This document shows positions 1-7,849 of a stretch of 50,638 nucleotides of DNA, piece by piece. The notes below the pieces were generated by a model. It saw nothing but the letters and a program-made list of their open reading frames with translations. It was not told where the DNA came from and did not search any database. The stretch spans positions 1 to 50,638 of the forward strand of contig DATHSA010000059.1 in NCBI GenBank assembly GCA_035464675.1. The letters run 5' to 3'. The stretch is from JAUYIV01 sp035464675 (lineage in GTDB: Bacteria; Actinomycetota; Acidimicrobiia; Spongiisociales; UBA11373). Each line of letters starts with the position of its first letter. Positions within the stretch are counted from its first letter, which is position 1. A program made the position numbers and the translations under genes.

Positions 1-1995
1 TGCCCCGTCGAGGCTCATCGTGCCGATCACGTAGTCGACGATCTCGCGTCGCTGCGCGTCGTCGTACCCCAGACGGCGCAGTGCAGGGTCGATCGACTGG
101 TTGGCGATCTTGAAGTAGCCGCCCCCGGCCAGCTTCTTGAACTTCACCAAGGCGAAGTCGGGCTCGACCCCCGTGGTGTCGCAGTCCATGAGCAAGCCGA
201 TGGTGCCCGTCGGGGCGAGCACCGTCGCCTGGGCGTTGCGGTAGCCGTGCTCCTCTCCCATGGCCACCGCGTGATCCCACGACTCGCGGGCAGCCGTCAG
301 GATGTCGTCGGGGCACAGGTCGGGATCGATGCCGATCACCTGGTGGGTGACCCCCTCGTACTCGGCGGGGTCGGCGGCGTAGGCGGCGCGGCGGTGGTTG
401 CGCATCACCCGCAGCATCGACTCGCGGTTCTCGGAGAAGCGGGGGAACGGGCCGAGCACCGCGGCCATCTCCGCCGACGCCGCGTAGGCGTCGCCGGTGA
501 GGATGGCGGTGAGCGCCCCGGTCACGGCGCGACCCTCGTCGGAGTCGTAGGGGATGCCCTGGCGCATGAGCAGCGAGCCCAGGTTGGCGTAGCCCAGCCC
601 GAGCGTGCGGTAGTCGAAGGACCCCTGGGCGATTTCCTTCGACGGGAAGTGCGCCATGGTCACCGAGATCTCGAGGACCATCGTCCACAGGCGGATGGCA
701 TGCTTGTAGCCCTCGATGTCGAAGGCGCCGGTCTCGTCGTCGTAGAACTTCACCAGGTTCAGGCTGGCGAGGTTGCACGCCGTGTTGTCGATGAACATGT
801 ACTCCGAGCACGGATTCGACGCGTTGATCGGGCCACCGGCGGGGCAGGTGTGCCACTGGTTGATCGTCGTGTCGAACTGAACGCCGGGATCGGCGCATGC
901 CCAGGCCGCTTCGGCGATCTGCCGCCACAGGTCGCGAGCCTTGACCGTCTTCATGACCTTGCCGTCGGTGCGGGCGGTCAACTCCCAATCGCCGTCCTCC
1001 TCGACAGCCTCGAGAAAGGCCTCGGTGACGCGGACCGAGTTGTTCGAGTTCTGGCCGGAGACCGTCTGGTAGGCCTCCCCATTGAAGTCGGAGGGGTACC
1101 CGGCGGCGATGAGGGCGCGGACCTTCTCCTCCTCGACCTTCTTCCAGTTGATGAAGAGCTCGATGTCGGGGTGGTCGATGTCGAGGATCACCATCTTGGC
1201 GGCACGCCGCGTCGTTCCTCCGGACTTGATGGCGCCCGCGGCGCGGTCGCCGATCTTGAGGAAAGACATGACCCCAGAGGACCTGCCGCCTCCGGAGAGG
1301 GGCTCGTTCTCGGCGCGCAGGTTCGAGAAGTTGGTGCCGGTGCCCGACCCGAACTTGAAGAGGCGGGCTTCCCGCGTCCACAGGTCCATGATCCCGCCCT
1401 CGTTCACCAGGTCGTCACCGACGGACTGGATGAAGCAGGCGTGGGGCGCCGGTCGGGTGTACGAATCTTCGGACTCGCGCAGTTCCCCGGTCTCGTCGTC
1501 GACGAACCAGAAACCCTGGGACGGGCCGGTGATCCCGTAGGCATGGTTGAGGCCGGTGTTGAACCACTGCGGGCTGTTGGGGGCGGCTATCTGGTGGACC
1601 AGCATGTAGGAGAGTTCGTCCTCGAACGCCTGGGCGTCGGCATCGGTGGCGAAGTAGCCGTAGCGCTCACCCCACATCCGCCACGTGGACGAGAGGCGGG
1701 TGATCACCTGGCGGGCGCTGCGCTCCGGTCCGAGCACGGGGTGGCCATCGTCGTCGACCACCACGTCGCCGTTGTCGTCGTACTGGGGCACACCGGCCTT
1801 ACGGAAATACTTCGAAACCATGATGTCGGCGGCGACCTGCGACCAGGTGGCAGGAACCTCGGCGTCCTTCATCTCGAAGACGACCGACCCGTCGGGATTG
1901 GCGATGCGGGAGGTGCGGGTGCCCCATTCGGCGGTGTCCATGGGGTCGGATCCGGCGTCCGTGAAGTAGCGATCGATCTTGAGCCCGTCACCCAT
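1..1995 (-). CDS. nrdJ: Adenosylcobalamin-dependent (class II) ribonucleotide reductase, 3' truncated
   Basis: Reduces ribonucleotides to deoxyribonucleotides for DNA synthesis using a B12-generated thiyl radical, in the cytoplasm. The 665 codons in the window start MGDGLKIDRYFTDAG and keep the reductase core: a Cys in PHACFIQSV, the NSNNSVRV stretch, and the NPCSEYMF motif that carries the radical Cys and Glu of this superfamily. The C-terminal part of the gene lies beyond the left edge. The ATG at 1993-1995 is preceded by GGGAGG five bases upstream, which fixes the start. Known family biology: class II enzymes work with or without oxygen. The 331-bp leader carries several palindromes that may be operators. 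Confidence 0.95.
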   Translation of the reverse strand, partial: MGDGLKIDRYFTDAGSDPMDTAEWGTRTSRIANPDGSVVFEMKDAEVPATWSQVAADIMVSKYFRKAGVPQYDDNGDVVVDDDGHPVLGPERSARQVITRLSSTWRMWGERYGYFATDADAQAFEDELSYMLVHQIAAPNSPQWFNTGLNHAYGITGPSQGFWFVDDETGELRESEDSYTRPAPHACFIQSVGDDLVNEGGIMDLWTREARLFKFGSGTGTNFSNLRAENEPLSGGGRSSGVMSFLKIGDRAAGAIKSGGTTRRAAKMVILDIDHPDIELFINWKKVEEEKVRALIAAGYPSDFNGEAYQTVSGQNSNNSVRVTEAFLEAVEEDGDWELTARTDGKVMKTVKARDLWRQIAEAAWACADPGVQFDTTINQWHTCPAGGPINASNPCSEYMFIDNTACNLASLNLVKFYDDETGAFDIEGYKHAIRLWTMVLEISVTMAHFPSKEIAQGSFDYRTLGLGYANLGSLLMRQGIPYDSDEGRAVTGALTAILTGDAYAASAEMAAVLGPFPRFSENRESMLRVMRNHRRAAYAADPAEYEGVTHQVIGIDPDLCPDDILTAARESWDHAVAMGEEHGYRNAQATVLAPTGTIGLLMDCDTTGVEPDFALVKFKKLAGGGYFKIANQSIDPALRRLGYDDAQRREIVDYVIGTMSLDGA

Positions 1996-2326
1996 GAGGA
2001 CCTCCCTGTCCTGGTTCTCTCCCGGCTTCCACTCCCCAGGGACCGGTCGCCGGGGCGAAGGACCCGGCAGACTTGTCCACAACCACAAGATGTGGTGGTT
2101 CGGGGAAGTGGTGACCACTACTTCTTGAGGTGGACACACCACTGTAATTACACCCGTGTCATCCCGTCAAGCAGTCTCCGAGACGCCACGGCAGGGGGGA
2201 AGTCGCCCGGGGAAGGGGCGGTCTGCAGGGTTCTACCGCGCGGCCTGCCGGGTGGTCAAACGCAGGGGCTAGGGAGATTTCGCGAAGGAGTCGCTGCCCG
2301 TTCCCCGTTACCCGTTGCCCGAGGGT
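1996..2326 (-). promoter_or_regulatory. nrdJ leader with palindromes and a DnaA-box-like site
   Basis: No gene is seen in these 331 bases. They contain a DnaA-box-like 9-mer TTGTCCACA (2073-2081), the inverted repeat CCACA-aga-TGTGG (2083-2095), the inverted repeat AGTGGT-g-ACCACT (2107-2119) and the palindrome TGTAATTACA (2143-2152), all within 80 bp upstream of nrdJ. A TTGACG at about 2161-2166 on the minus strand could be a -35 element. NrdR or DnaA control is plausible for an RNR gene, but the spacing between palindromes (24 and about 34 bp centre to centre) does not match the usual NrdR box pair, so the regulator is unassigned. No B12 riboswitch box was recognised. Confidence 0.45.
2293..2321. 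repeat. Heptamer tandem array, GGGYRAC family
   Basis: Degenerate 7-bp units (CGTTCCC, CGTTACC, CGTTGCC) directly downstream of the amidase stop codon. Same family as the arrays at 7806, 14217, 22220, 24774, 36631, 47012 and 47766. Confidence 0.7.
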
Positions 2327-3904
2327 CTACGGATCCAACTCTGGCGCGACCCTCGGGTCCACCGCCGCCTCGTAACCGGAGGCGAGGCGGATCAGGGTTC
2401 CTTCGTCGAACGCCCGTCCGAGGAGGTCGAGGCCCACCGGCATCCCTGTTCCATCGAGCCCGGCCGGGACGGCGATGGCCGGGAGACCCGACACCGATGC
2501 GGTTCCGCAGTTGTTGCCTTGCTGCTCCACGCCGTTTGGAGCCGAGGTGTTCCGGATCGAGGGGTAGGCGAGCGCGTCGAGGTCGTGCTCGTCCATGAGA
2601 GCGGTGATGACGGCAGCCGCCTCGGTCCGGGCAGCGACGGCGTCCCGGTACTCGGTGGTGTCGAGGGTGGCGACGCCGACGGCACGTTGGAGCCGGTCCC
2701 GGTTCTCGGGCAGGAACTCCCCACTGGCCAGGACGTCCTCGAGTGTGTCGATCGGGGCACCGGGGTGCGTGGAGAAGTAGTCCTCGGCGGCGAACCGCCA
2801 CTCGCGGAGGAACACGCTCGTTGCGTTCCCGAGCAGCGAGGATCGGTTGGGGATCTCGACGTTCACCAGGGTGGCGCCCGCGGCCTCCATCCGGTCGAGC
2901 GCCGCCCGGGTCGCGGTCGAAACGGGTCCGGGCGCCCCGAAGAGCGAGTCGATGACCCCGATGCGAGCGTTCTCGAGTCCGCTCGGGTCGATGAAGTCGA
3001 GATACGAGTCGGGCACCTCGGCGCCGGCCGTGGTCGGGTCGTCGGGGTCGGTGCCCGCAGTGGCGTCGAGCAGGATCGCCAGGTCGACGACCGTCCGGGT
3101 CATCGGTCCCACGGTGTCCTCGGAAGGCGACAGCGGAATCACTCCGCTTCGGCTCGACAGGCCGGCGGTCGGCCTGAGCCCGAACAGGCTGTTGTAGGCG
3201 CTGGGGACTCTGATCGAGCCGCACGTGTCGGTACCCAGGCCGGCGGCCGCCATCTGGGTGGTGACGGCGACCGCGGTGCCCCCACTCGAGCCGCCGACAT
3301 TGCGTTCGATCACGTACGGGCTGACGGTTCGTCCGGTGACCGAGGAGTTGGTGTGGACCGAACGGGCCCACTCCTGCATGTTGGCCTTTCCCAGGATGAT
3401 GGCCCCGGCCTCACGGAGGCGAGCCGCCTGGAACGCGTCGGTCGCCGGCACGAAGTCGGCGAGGAGGGACGATCCTGCGGTCGTCGGCATGTCGAACGTG
3501 TCGATGTTGTCCTTCAGTACGACGGGGATGCCGTGGAGCGGACCGCGCGGCCCCGCAGCGGCACGTTCGTCGTCCAGCGCCCGGGCTTCGGCCCGGGCCC
3601 CGGGGTCGACGGTGATGAAGGCGTTGAAGGTGTCGTCGTACTCATCGATGCGCCCCAGGTAGAAGTCGACGAGCTCGACGGCGGTGAGGGTCCCGACCGC
3701 CATCGCCTGCTGCATCTCGGGGATCGTTGCCCCCTCGGGGTCGAACCGGGGGAGCGAAATCGCCGTAGTCGTCGTCGTACTGGTCGTCGAGGTCGTCGTG
3801 GTCGGCGCTGCGGTCGTGGCCGTCGAAGTCCCCGGTGCGGTCGCCGGTGAGGTGGACCCGCCGCAGGCGGTGAGGACGATTGCCAGGACGAGAGCGCGTC
3901 TCAC
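2327..3904 (-). CDS. Lipoprotein amidase of the amidase signature family
   Basis: Hydrolyses an unknown amide, probably outside the membrane. The 525-residue product begins with a short signal and a lipobox (LTAC, Cys14), then a Thr/Ala/Pro-rich linker to about residue 48. The amidase signature domain shows the full Ser-cisSer-Lys triad: Lys131 in VVLKDNID, Ser206 in GGSSGG and nucleophile Ser230 in GTDTCGSIR, with the usual 24-residue spacing between the serines. The GTG at 3902-3904 is chosen because the lipoprotein signal begins there and a TACCGT -10-like box lies 8 nt upstream. Substrate specificity cannot be told from sequence; secreted relatives are often annotated as Asp-tRNA/Glu-tRNA amidase-like, which is unlikely for a lipoprotein. 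Confidence 0.85.
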   Translation of the reverse strand: MRRALVLAIVLTACGGSTSPATAPGTSTATTAAPTTTTSTTSTTTTTAISLPRFDPEGATIPEMQQAMAVGTLTAVELVDFYLGRIDEYDDTFNAFITVDPGARAEARALDDERAAAGPRGPLHGIPVVLKDNIDTFDMPTTAGSSLLADFVPATDAFQAARLREAGAIILGKANMQEWARSVHTNSSVTGRTVSPYVIERNVGGSSGGTAVAVTTQMAAAGLGTDTCGSIRVPSAYNSLFGLRPTAGLSSRSGVIPLSPSEDTVGPMTRTVVDLAILLDATAGTDPDDPTTAGAEVPDSYLDFIDPSGLENARIGVIDSLFGAPGPVSTATRAALDRMEAAGATLVNVEIPNRSSLLGNATSVFLREWRFAAEDYFSTHPGAPIDTLEDVLASGEFLPENRDRLQRAVGVATLDTTEYRDAVAARTEAAAVITALMDEHDLDALAYPSIRNTSAPNGVEQQGNNCGTASVSGLPAIAVPAGLDGTGMPVGLDLLGRAFDEGTLIRLASGYEAAVDPRVAPELDP

Positions 3905-3947
3905 GTCGATGAACGGTAGGAAGCTGTACGGCGCCGATTGCGGACCG

Positions 3948-4223
3948 TCAGCGGTCGAGCTCGGCGGCGCAGGCGAGGGCGGCTTCGAGGAACTCCGGCG
4001 GGGGCTCCTCGCGACCCTCGATGACCACGCGGAAGATCTGCTCCTGAGTGAATCGCTCCTGGAGTTCCTCGAGGTAACAGACGCAGTACGACTCGGATTG
4101 TTCCTCGGTGCAGCTCTCCATGAGGCTGGCGCGCAAGTCCTGGCCGAACTCCCCATCGTCGCCCCCACACGCCGACACTGCGACGACGAGGGACAGCAGT
4201 CCGATCACGATCCTGCGAATCAT
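3948..4223 (-). CDS. Small Cys-containing lipoprotein, unknown function
   Basis: A 91-residue protein with a signal peptide and lipobox VSAC (Cys19), so probably anchored to the outer face of the membrane. The mature part is acidic and contains Cys38, Cys47, Cys49 and Cys84, suggesting disulfides or a metal site. No family recognised. The stop lies 43 bp upstream of the amidase start, so co-transcription is possible, although each gene has its own -10-like box (TACGCT, 9 nt before this ATG). Confidence 0.7.
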   Translation of the reverse strand: MIRRIVIGLLSLVVAVSACGGDDGEFGQDLRASLMESCTEEQSESYCVCYLEELQERFTQEQIFRVVIEGREEPPPEFLEAALACAAELDR

Positions 4224-4238
4224 GTCGAGCGGAGCGTA

Positions 4239-4258
4239 GTTACGGGCAACGGCAACGC
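4239..4258. repeat. Short GGGCAAC-type heptamer tract
   Basis: TTACGGGCAACGGCAACG in the 42-bp gap between two minus-strand genes; a degenerate member of the window-wide 7-bp repeat family. Confidence 0.45.
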
Positions 4259-4265
4259 CAGGCGG

Positions 4266-5834
4266 CTACGCGCCGTAGATCGCCGTGACGATCGCCCAGG
4301 CGAGCAGGTCGTGACCGATACGGTTGGGGTGGATGTCCGGGACGGTTTCGAGCATGTGGGTGGTGGCGGCCGTGATGCCCTTCATCGGTGAGAACCCGTC
4401 GGCGACGACGATTCCCCGGTCCTCGGCGAGGTCGGCGGCCATGTCGTTGAATGCTGCGACGATCCCGTCGCTCTGCCCCTCGAACTCCGCGCCGAGGCCC
4501 AGGCTGAAGGGGTTGTACATGGCGAGGTACACGATCGTGGCCCGCGGAGCGGCGCCGACGAGGCCGTCGAAGATCACTTTCAGGTTCTCCTGTGCCGTGG
4601 CCAACGCCGCATCGAGCCGCCGGACACAGGCCGGAGCGCGGATGTCGCTGGCGCAGTCGTCGGATCCGAGGTGCCCCAGCAGGTCGTTGGCGCCGATGTC
4701 GACGAGCACGTAGTCGACGTCCGCGCCGACCATGTAGGAGGTGGCCAGGCCGAGTTGCCCTCGCCGTATGAGCGTCCCGGTCGTCTCCCCGGGAATGGAG
4801 AAGTTCTGGAGCCCGTATTCGGTCTCGTCGCGCCGTTGTAGCTCGGCGTGGACCCTGGACACGTAGCCGAGACGGGGGGACTCGACCCCCACGTTTGCCG
4901 CGAGGGAATCGCCGAGCGCGACCACGACGGGTGACCCTGCGGCCGCCAGCTCGTCGACTTCGCCTGGACCGATCCGAAGCGCTGGAGCCTCGATGTCGCT
5001 GCCGATCCCGGCGGCGTGGGCTGCCAGCGCATCGAGGAGGGCCTCGGATGTGACCATGTAGCCGCCGCTCTGGGTGCCTGTGACGATCATCCGATCCCCG
5101 CCCAGCGCCACGGACTGGATGTCGGCGTCCAGGCCGCCGAGGGCCTCGTTCAGGTCGGACACCTCGGAGAGAATGTCCTGAACGGCGCGCCGTCCGATGC
5201 CGGGCATGTCGAGGTCGCCGAGTTCTAGCTCGAGGACCTCGACCTCGATGGTGCCGGCTTCCAGGCTGAACCCGATGCGCCCGGTGAAGTCGAGGTCGCC
5301 ACTCTTGAAGATCCCCGAGAACAGCAGCGTCCCCTGATCGCCGGGCGGCCCGTCCTCGATGTCGATGTCGATCCTCCGGATCGGGTTGTTCTCCACATCG
5401 CGGAGGCCATCCTGGAGAAAGGCTCCTATCTCGGCTTCCGTCATCTCGATTCGGAACCCGGTGTCATCCGAAGCCTGGCCGATGGCTCGGTTTGCGCCGG
5501 CGACCTCCACGGGATCGGCGTCGTCGACCGGACCATCGGTCGTGGAGACCGCCCGGTAGATCGCCAGGGCCTCGGTGACTCCGTAGAAGAGCGTCACTCC
5601 GAAGACGCCGACCATCAACAGGGCGATTGCGATCGACGGGCCCCGGGTGAGGCCCAGGGTCGACAGGGCGATGACGAACACCAGGCTGCCGGCGACGAGT
5701 CCCCAGGCGGCCGAGCCGACCCGCAGCCAGACGATGGTTCCGAGTAGGAGTGCGCCGGGAACCCCGAACAGCACCGATGCGGCGCGGGCACCGGAACTCT
5801 TCGGCTTCCTCTCTTGGATCTCGTAATGGGACAT
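4266..5834 (-). CDS. Membrane-anchored GDSL/SGNH-family hydrolase
   Basis: A 522-residue protein. The first about 95 residues hold three hydrophobic segments, so the rest is membrane-tethered. Residues about 110-280 form a beta-rich region without a clear match that could resemble DUF2993/LmeA-like lipid-binding proteins (uncertain). The C-terminal part is an SGNH esterase: block I VVALGDSLAANVG with the nucleophilic Ser, an SIPGET segment for the oxyanion Gly, block III DIGANDLL with the Asn, and block V DIHPNRIGH with the Asp/His pair. The likely substrate is a lipid or cell-wall ester; which one is unknown. A GC hairpin (5842-5857) lies just upstream of the start. Confidence 0.8.
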   Translation of the reverse strand: MSHYEIQERKPKSSGARAASVLFGVPGALLLGTIVWLRVGSAAWGLVAGSLVFVIALSTLGLTRGPSIAIALLMVGVFGVTLFYGVTEALAIYRAVSTTDGPVDDADPVEVAGANRAIGQASDDTGFRIEMTEAEIGAFLQDGLRDVENNPIRRIDIDIEDGPPGDQGTLLFSGIFKSGDLDFTGRIGFSLEAGTIEVEVLELELGDLDMPGIGRRAVQDILSEVSDLNEALGGLDADIQSVALGGDRMIVTGTQSGGYMVTSEALLDALAAHAAGIGSDIEAPALRIGPGEVDELAAAGSPVVVALGDSLAANVGVESPRLGYVSRVHAELQRRDETEYGLQNFSIPGETTGTLIRRGQLGLATSYMVGADVDYVLVDIGANDLLGHLGSDDCASDIRAPACVRRLDAALATAQENLKVIFDGLVGAAPRATIVYLAMYNPFSLGLGAEFEGQSDGIVAAFNDMAADLAEDRGIVVADGFSPMKGITAATTHMLETVPDIHPNRIGHDLLAWAIVTAIYGA

Positions 5835-5841
5835 GGGGACA

Positions 5842-5857
5842 GGCGGGCTTGCCCGCC
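5842..5857. terminator. GC hairpin between two minus-strand genes
   Basis: Perfect stem GGCGGGC-TT-GCCCGCC in the 48-bp gap between genes. No T-run follows on either strand, so it may be an attenuating or mRNA-end hairpin rather than a classical terminator. Confidence 0.4.
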
Positions 5858-5882
5858 CTGGGAATCTAGGAGATGAATCTCG

Positions 5883-6284
5883 CTAGCCGGGTGACTCCTC
5901 GCCCTGATCACCGGTCGGCTCGTCCGCGGATGTGTCCGACATCGGTTGCTCGGGCGGTGCGCTCTCCGCAGCCGGCGACTCGACCCTCGGTGGCATGCCG
6001 GCTGGCGCGCTCTCCGGGTACGCCTCCTCGTAACTCGGGGCGCTGGCAGTGGGAGCCGAGATGTCGATCCGCCTCGGCCGTGGTCCCTTCGGCTTCTTCG
6101 GCGGGGCGAAACTCCCCCACACGGTGCTGACCACCGCGACGATCGCCGGATAGATGATCAGATTCGAGATCGACAAGGGCACGAGCGAGAACGAGATGAG
6201 CAGACCGGTCAATCCCACTCCGAACACCAGGCCCCACATCAGTCCACGGATCGGATGACGGTGCAGCGTGGTCTCGCTCGTCAT
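5883..6284 (-). CDS. Small membrane protein with two predicted TM helices and Pro-rich tail
   Basis: A 133-residue protein. Residues about 15-60 hold two hydrophobic segments (GLMWGLVFGVGLTGLLI and LIIYPAIVAVVSTVWG); the rest is a Pro/Ala/Glu-rich cytoplasmic or external tail. The ATG at 6282-6284 is preferred over a longer frame because GGAGGGAG sits just upstream and the preceding gene stops one base before it, indicating translational coupling. No family recognised. Confidence 0.7.
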   Translation of the reverse strand: MTSETTLHRHPIRGLMWGLVFGVGLTGLLISFSLVPLSISNLIIYPAIVAVVSTVWGSFAPPKKPKGPRPRRIDISAPTASAPSYEEAYPESAPAGMPPRVESPAAESAPPEQPMSDTSADEPTGDQGEESPG

Positions 6285-6285
6285 G

Positions 6286-7137
6286 TCACTCCCTCCATGA
6301 CAGCGCCGGCCTGGCATTGAACAGGACCCCGGCGAAGCCGGCCAGGGCCAGGGCAGCCGACACCGCTCCGGGTCCCGTGAACAGTGGATTCACCCCGACG
6401 AACTGCACCCAGCCCTCACCGATGCAGTTGGGTTCCGGGTACGAGTCCATCTCGGGCAGCTCGGCCGCGCCCCACTCGTCGACCCAGGCGCCGTTGGCAT
6501 GAACCAGAGCCGTGAACTCGAAGGGGAGCAGGTCGCCGAAGTCGACCGAACCGGCATTGCGGTTCTTGTCGCGGGGGTTGGGGTCACCGCCGTCGTCCTT
6601 GAAGATCCCGGCCGCCTGGATGAACCAGCGATGGTTGTGGAAGGTCGCCGGCTGGCTCGATCCGAAGTAGAGCAGCACGCCCCCGGTGTCGACCTTCATC
6701 GGGTTCCCCCGAGTCATCGCCTGGTTGCCGTAGATGTCGATGAGCGGGTCGGGGCCGCCGGTGTCGATGATGGCATCGACCGACATGCCGTCGGCGTCGT
6801 ATGAGATGGCAACACCCTTGCACGGGCCCGTGAGGCTCGATCCCTTGCCCGCCTCCGCGAGTTGCGCGTCGATCGTCTCGTAGGTCTGGTCGTCCACCTC
6901 GCCGAAGGCGTCGTCCCAGATGCCGCGAACACCCGTCGGGCCTTCGACCGGGCCATCCACGAAGTCCGGGATGCCGTCGCCGTTGATGTCGTCGAACTGG
7001 TGCTGGAACTGCTCGGGGATGAACTCGTCGAAATCGATGACCGGCTCGTCCTCGGATCCGCCGGCCACGGCGAAGGGCGCGAGCGACATGAGGCCGAACA
7101 ACGCCACGACGAAGGCCATGTTGCGCCATCGCTTCAC
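6286..7137 (-). CDS. Secreted protein with C-terminal membrane anchor, unknown function
   Basis: A 283-residue protein from a GTG start with an AGGGGG site about 8 nt upstream. It has a signal peptide (residues 1-25, ending AVAGG), a DINGDGIPDF segment typical of calcium-binding repeats, and a C-terminal hydrophobic stretch (VSAALALAGFAGVLF) followed by Arg, so it looks like an exported protein held by its C-terminus. It contains only two Cys in the mature domain (in GPCKG and PNCIG), possibly a disulfide. No family recognised. It is coupled to the downstream two-TM protein. Confidence 0.7.
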   Translation of the reverse strand: MKRWRNMAFVVALFGLMSLAPFAVAGGSEDEPVIDFDEFIPEQFQHQFDDINGDGIPDFVDGPVEGPTGVRGIWDDAFGEVDDQTYETIDAQLAEAGKGSSLTGPCKGVAISYDADGMSVDAIIDTGGPDPLIDIYGNQAMTRGNPMKVDTGGVLLYFGSSQPATFHNHRWFIQAAGIFKDDGGDPNPRDKNRNAGSVDFGDLLPFEFTALVHANGAWVDEWGAAELPEMDSYPEPNCIGEGWVQFVGVNPLFTGPGAVSAALALAGFAGVLFNARPALSWRE

Positions 7138-7200
7138 AGGAGTGCCCCCTGGATCTCGATCACGTCGGGGGCGCAGTCTATTCAGCGACTCGTCCGCGCG

Positions 7201-7377
7201 TCAGGACCCGTCTTCTTCCGTGTCGTCGTCCTCCATGACCAGATCGAACCGCGACTCGCACATCCCGCACAGGTACGCGACCACGTCGCCCGATTCGTAT
7301 CCCTCGTCGGGGGGATAGCCCACCCGGTGAGCGGGCTCGGCGCACTCGGGGCAGGTGATCTCGGTGGGCACTTCCAT
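7201..7377 (-). CDS. 58-residue zinc-ribbon protein
   Basis: Translation of this short frame gives a CPEC pair at residues 9-12 and a CGMC pair at residues 37-40, followed by an acidic tail (EDDDTEED). Two CxxC knuckles 24 residues apart are typical of a rubredoxin-like or zinc-ribbon fold that binds one Zn or Fe. The frame runs ATG to TGA and fits exactly between flanking genes on the same strand. Partner or role unknown. Confidence 0.7.
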   Translation of the reverse strand: MEVPTEITCPECAEPAHRVGYPPDEGYESGDVVAYLCGMCESRFDLVMEDDDTEEDGS

Positions 7378-7404
7378 GTCCCCAGGCTACGCGCGCCCCG
7401 ACGA

Positions 7405-7776
7405 TCAGTCGGCAGGGCTCTGGAGGGCTCGCAGGTAGGCGATCACCGCGTGGATCTCCGCGTCGCTCAGGTCGGGGAGCCCGGCCCGGGGTGGCATCGC
7501 GACCCCGCTGGAGTTCTCGGGATCGTTGGCGCCCATCCCTCTGACGATCACCTCGAACAGCTCCTGGTCGGTGCGCGACTGGATGAAGTCGGAATCGACG
7601 AGAGGCTCGCCCATCCCCTCGATCCCCTCGCCTCCCACAGCGTGGCATTCGATGCACGCCACCGCGTAGACACTCTCTCCGGCGGCGGCTGTGGGGTCGA
7701 TCGTGGTGCCCGCGTCGTCCCCGCAACCAGCGAGGAGAGAGCATGAGACGAGAAGCGCAAGAGGAAGGCGCGTCAC
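7405..7776 (-). CDS. Monoheme cytochrome c lipoprotein
   Basis: A 123-residue lipoprotein with signal sequence and lipobox LAGC (Cys19), and one class I cytochrome c domain with the heme motif CIECH and a likely Met ligand in VAMPPRAG. Known family role: a small electron carrier at the outer membrane face, between complex III and an oxidase. The GTG at 7774-7776 is chosen over upstream codons because the lipoprotein signal starts there and a TACACT box lies 6 nt upstream. Confidence 0.85.
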   Translation of the reverse strand: MTRLPLALLVSCSLLAGCGDDAGTTIDPTAAAGESVYAVACIECHAVGGEGIEGMGEPLVDSDFIQSRTDQELFEVIVRGMGANDPENSSGVAMPPRAGLPDLSDAEIHAVIAYLRALQSPAD

Positions 7777-7782
7777 GGTGCA

Positions 7783-7788
7783 AGTGTA
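7783..7788 (-). promoter_or_regulatory. -10 box TACACT of a leaderless-type promoter
   Basis: TACACT on the minus strand ends 6 nt before the GTG start of the cytochrome c lipoprotein, placing the expected transcription start at or next to the first codon. Confidence 0.55.
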
Positions 7789-7805
7789 AAGAGCGGGCGA
7801 CGGCC

Positions 7806-7829
7806 GACGGTAACGGGTAACGGGCAACC
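7806..7829. repeat. Heptamer tandem array, GGGYRAC family
   Basis: GACGGTAACGGGTAACGGG followed by CAACC: three 7-bp units in the 73-bp divergent gap between the cytochrome c lipoprotein and the triple-repeat lipoprotein. Confidence 0.75.
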
Positions 7830-7849
7830 GCTCTACCCTGACGCCCTGC

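Noticed and set aside
1996..2326. Adenosylcobalamin riboswitch upstream of nrdJ
   Set aside because: I could not find the conserved B12 box or the expected helices; palindromes there look like protein sites.
247..2598. A 783-codon open frame on the plus strand over nrdJ
   Set aside because: It is the antisense shadow of a GC-rich gene. Its translation is low-complexity (Gly/Val/Arg) with no domain, while the minus strand encodes a clear ribonucleotide reductase.
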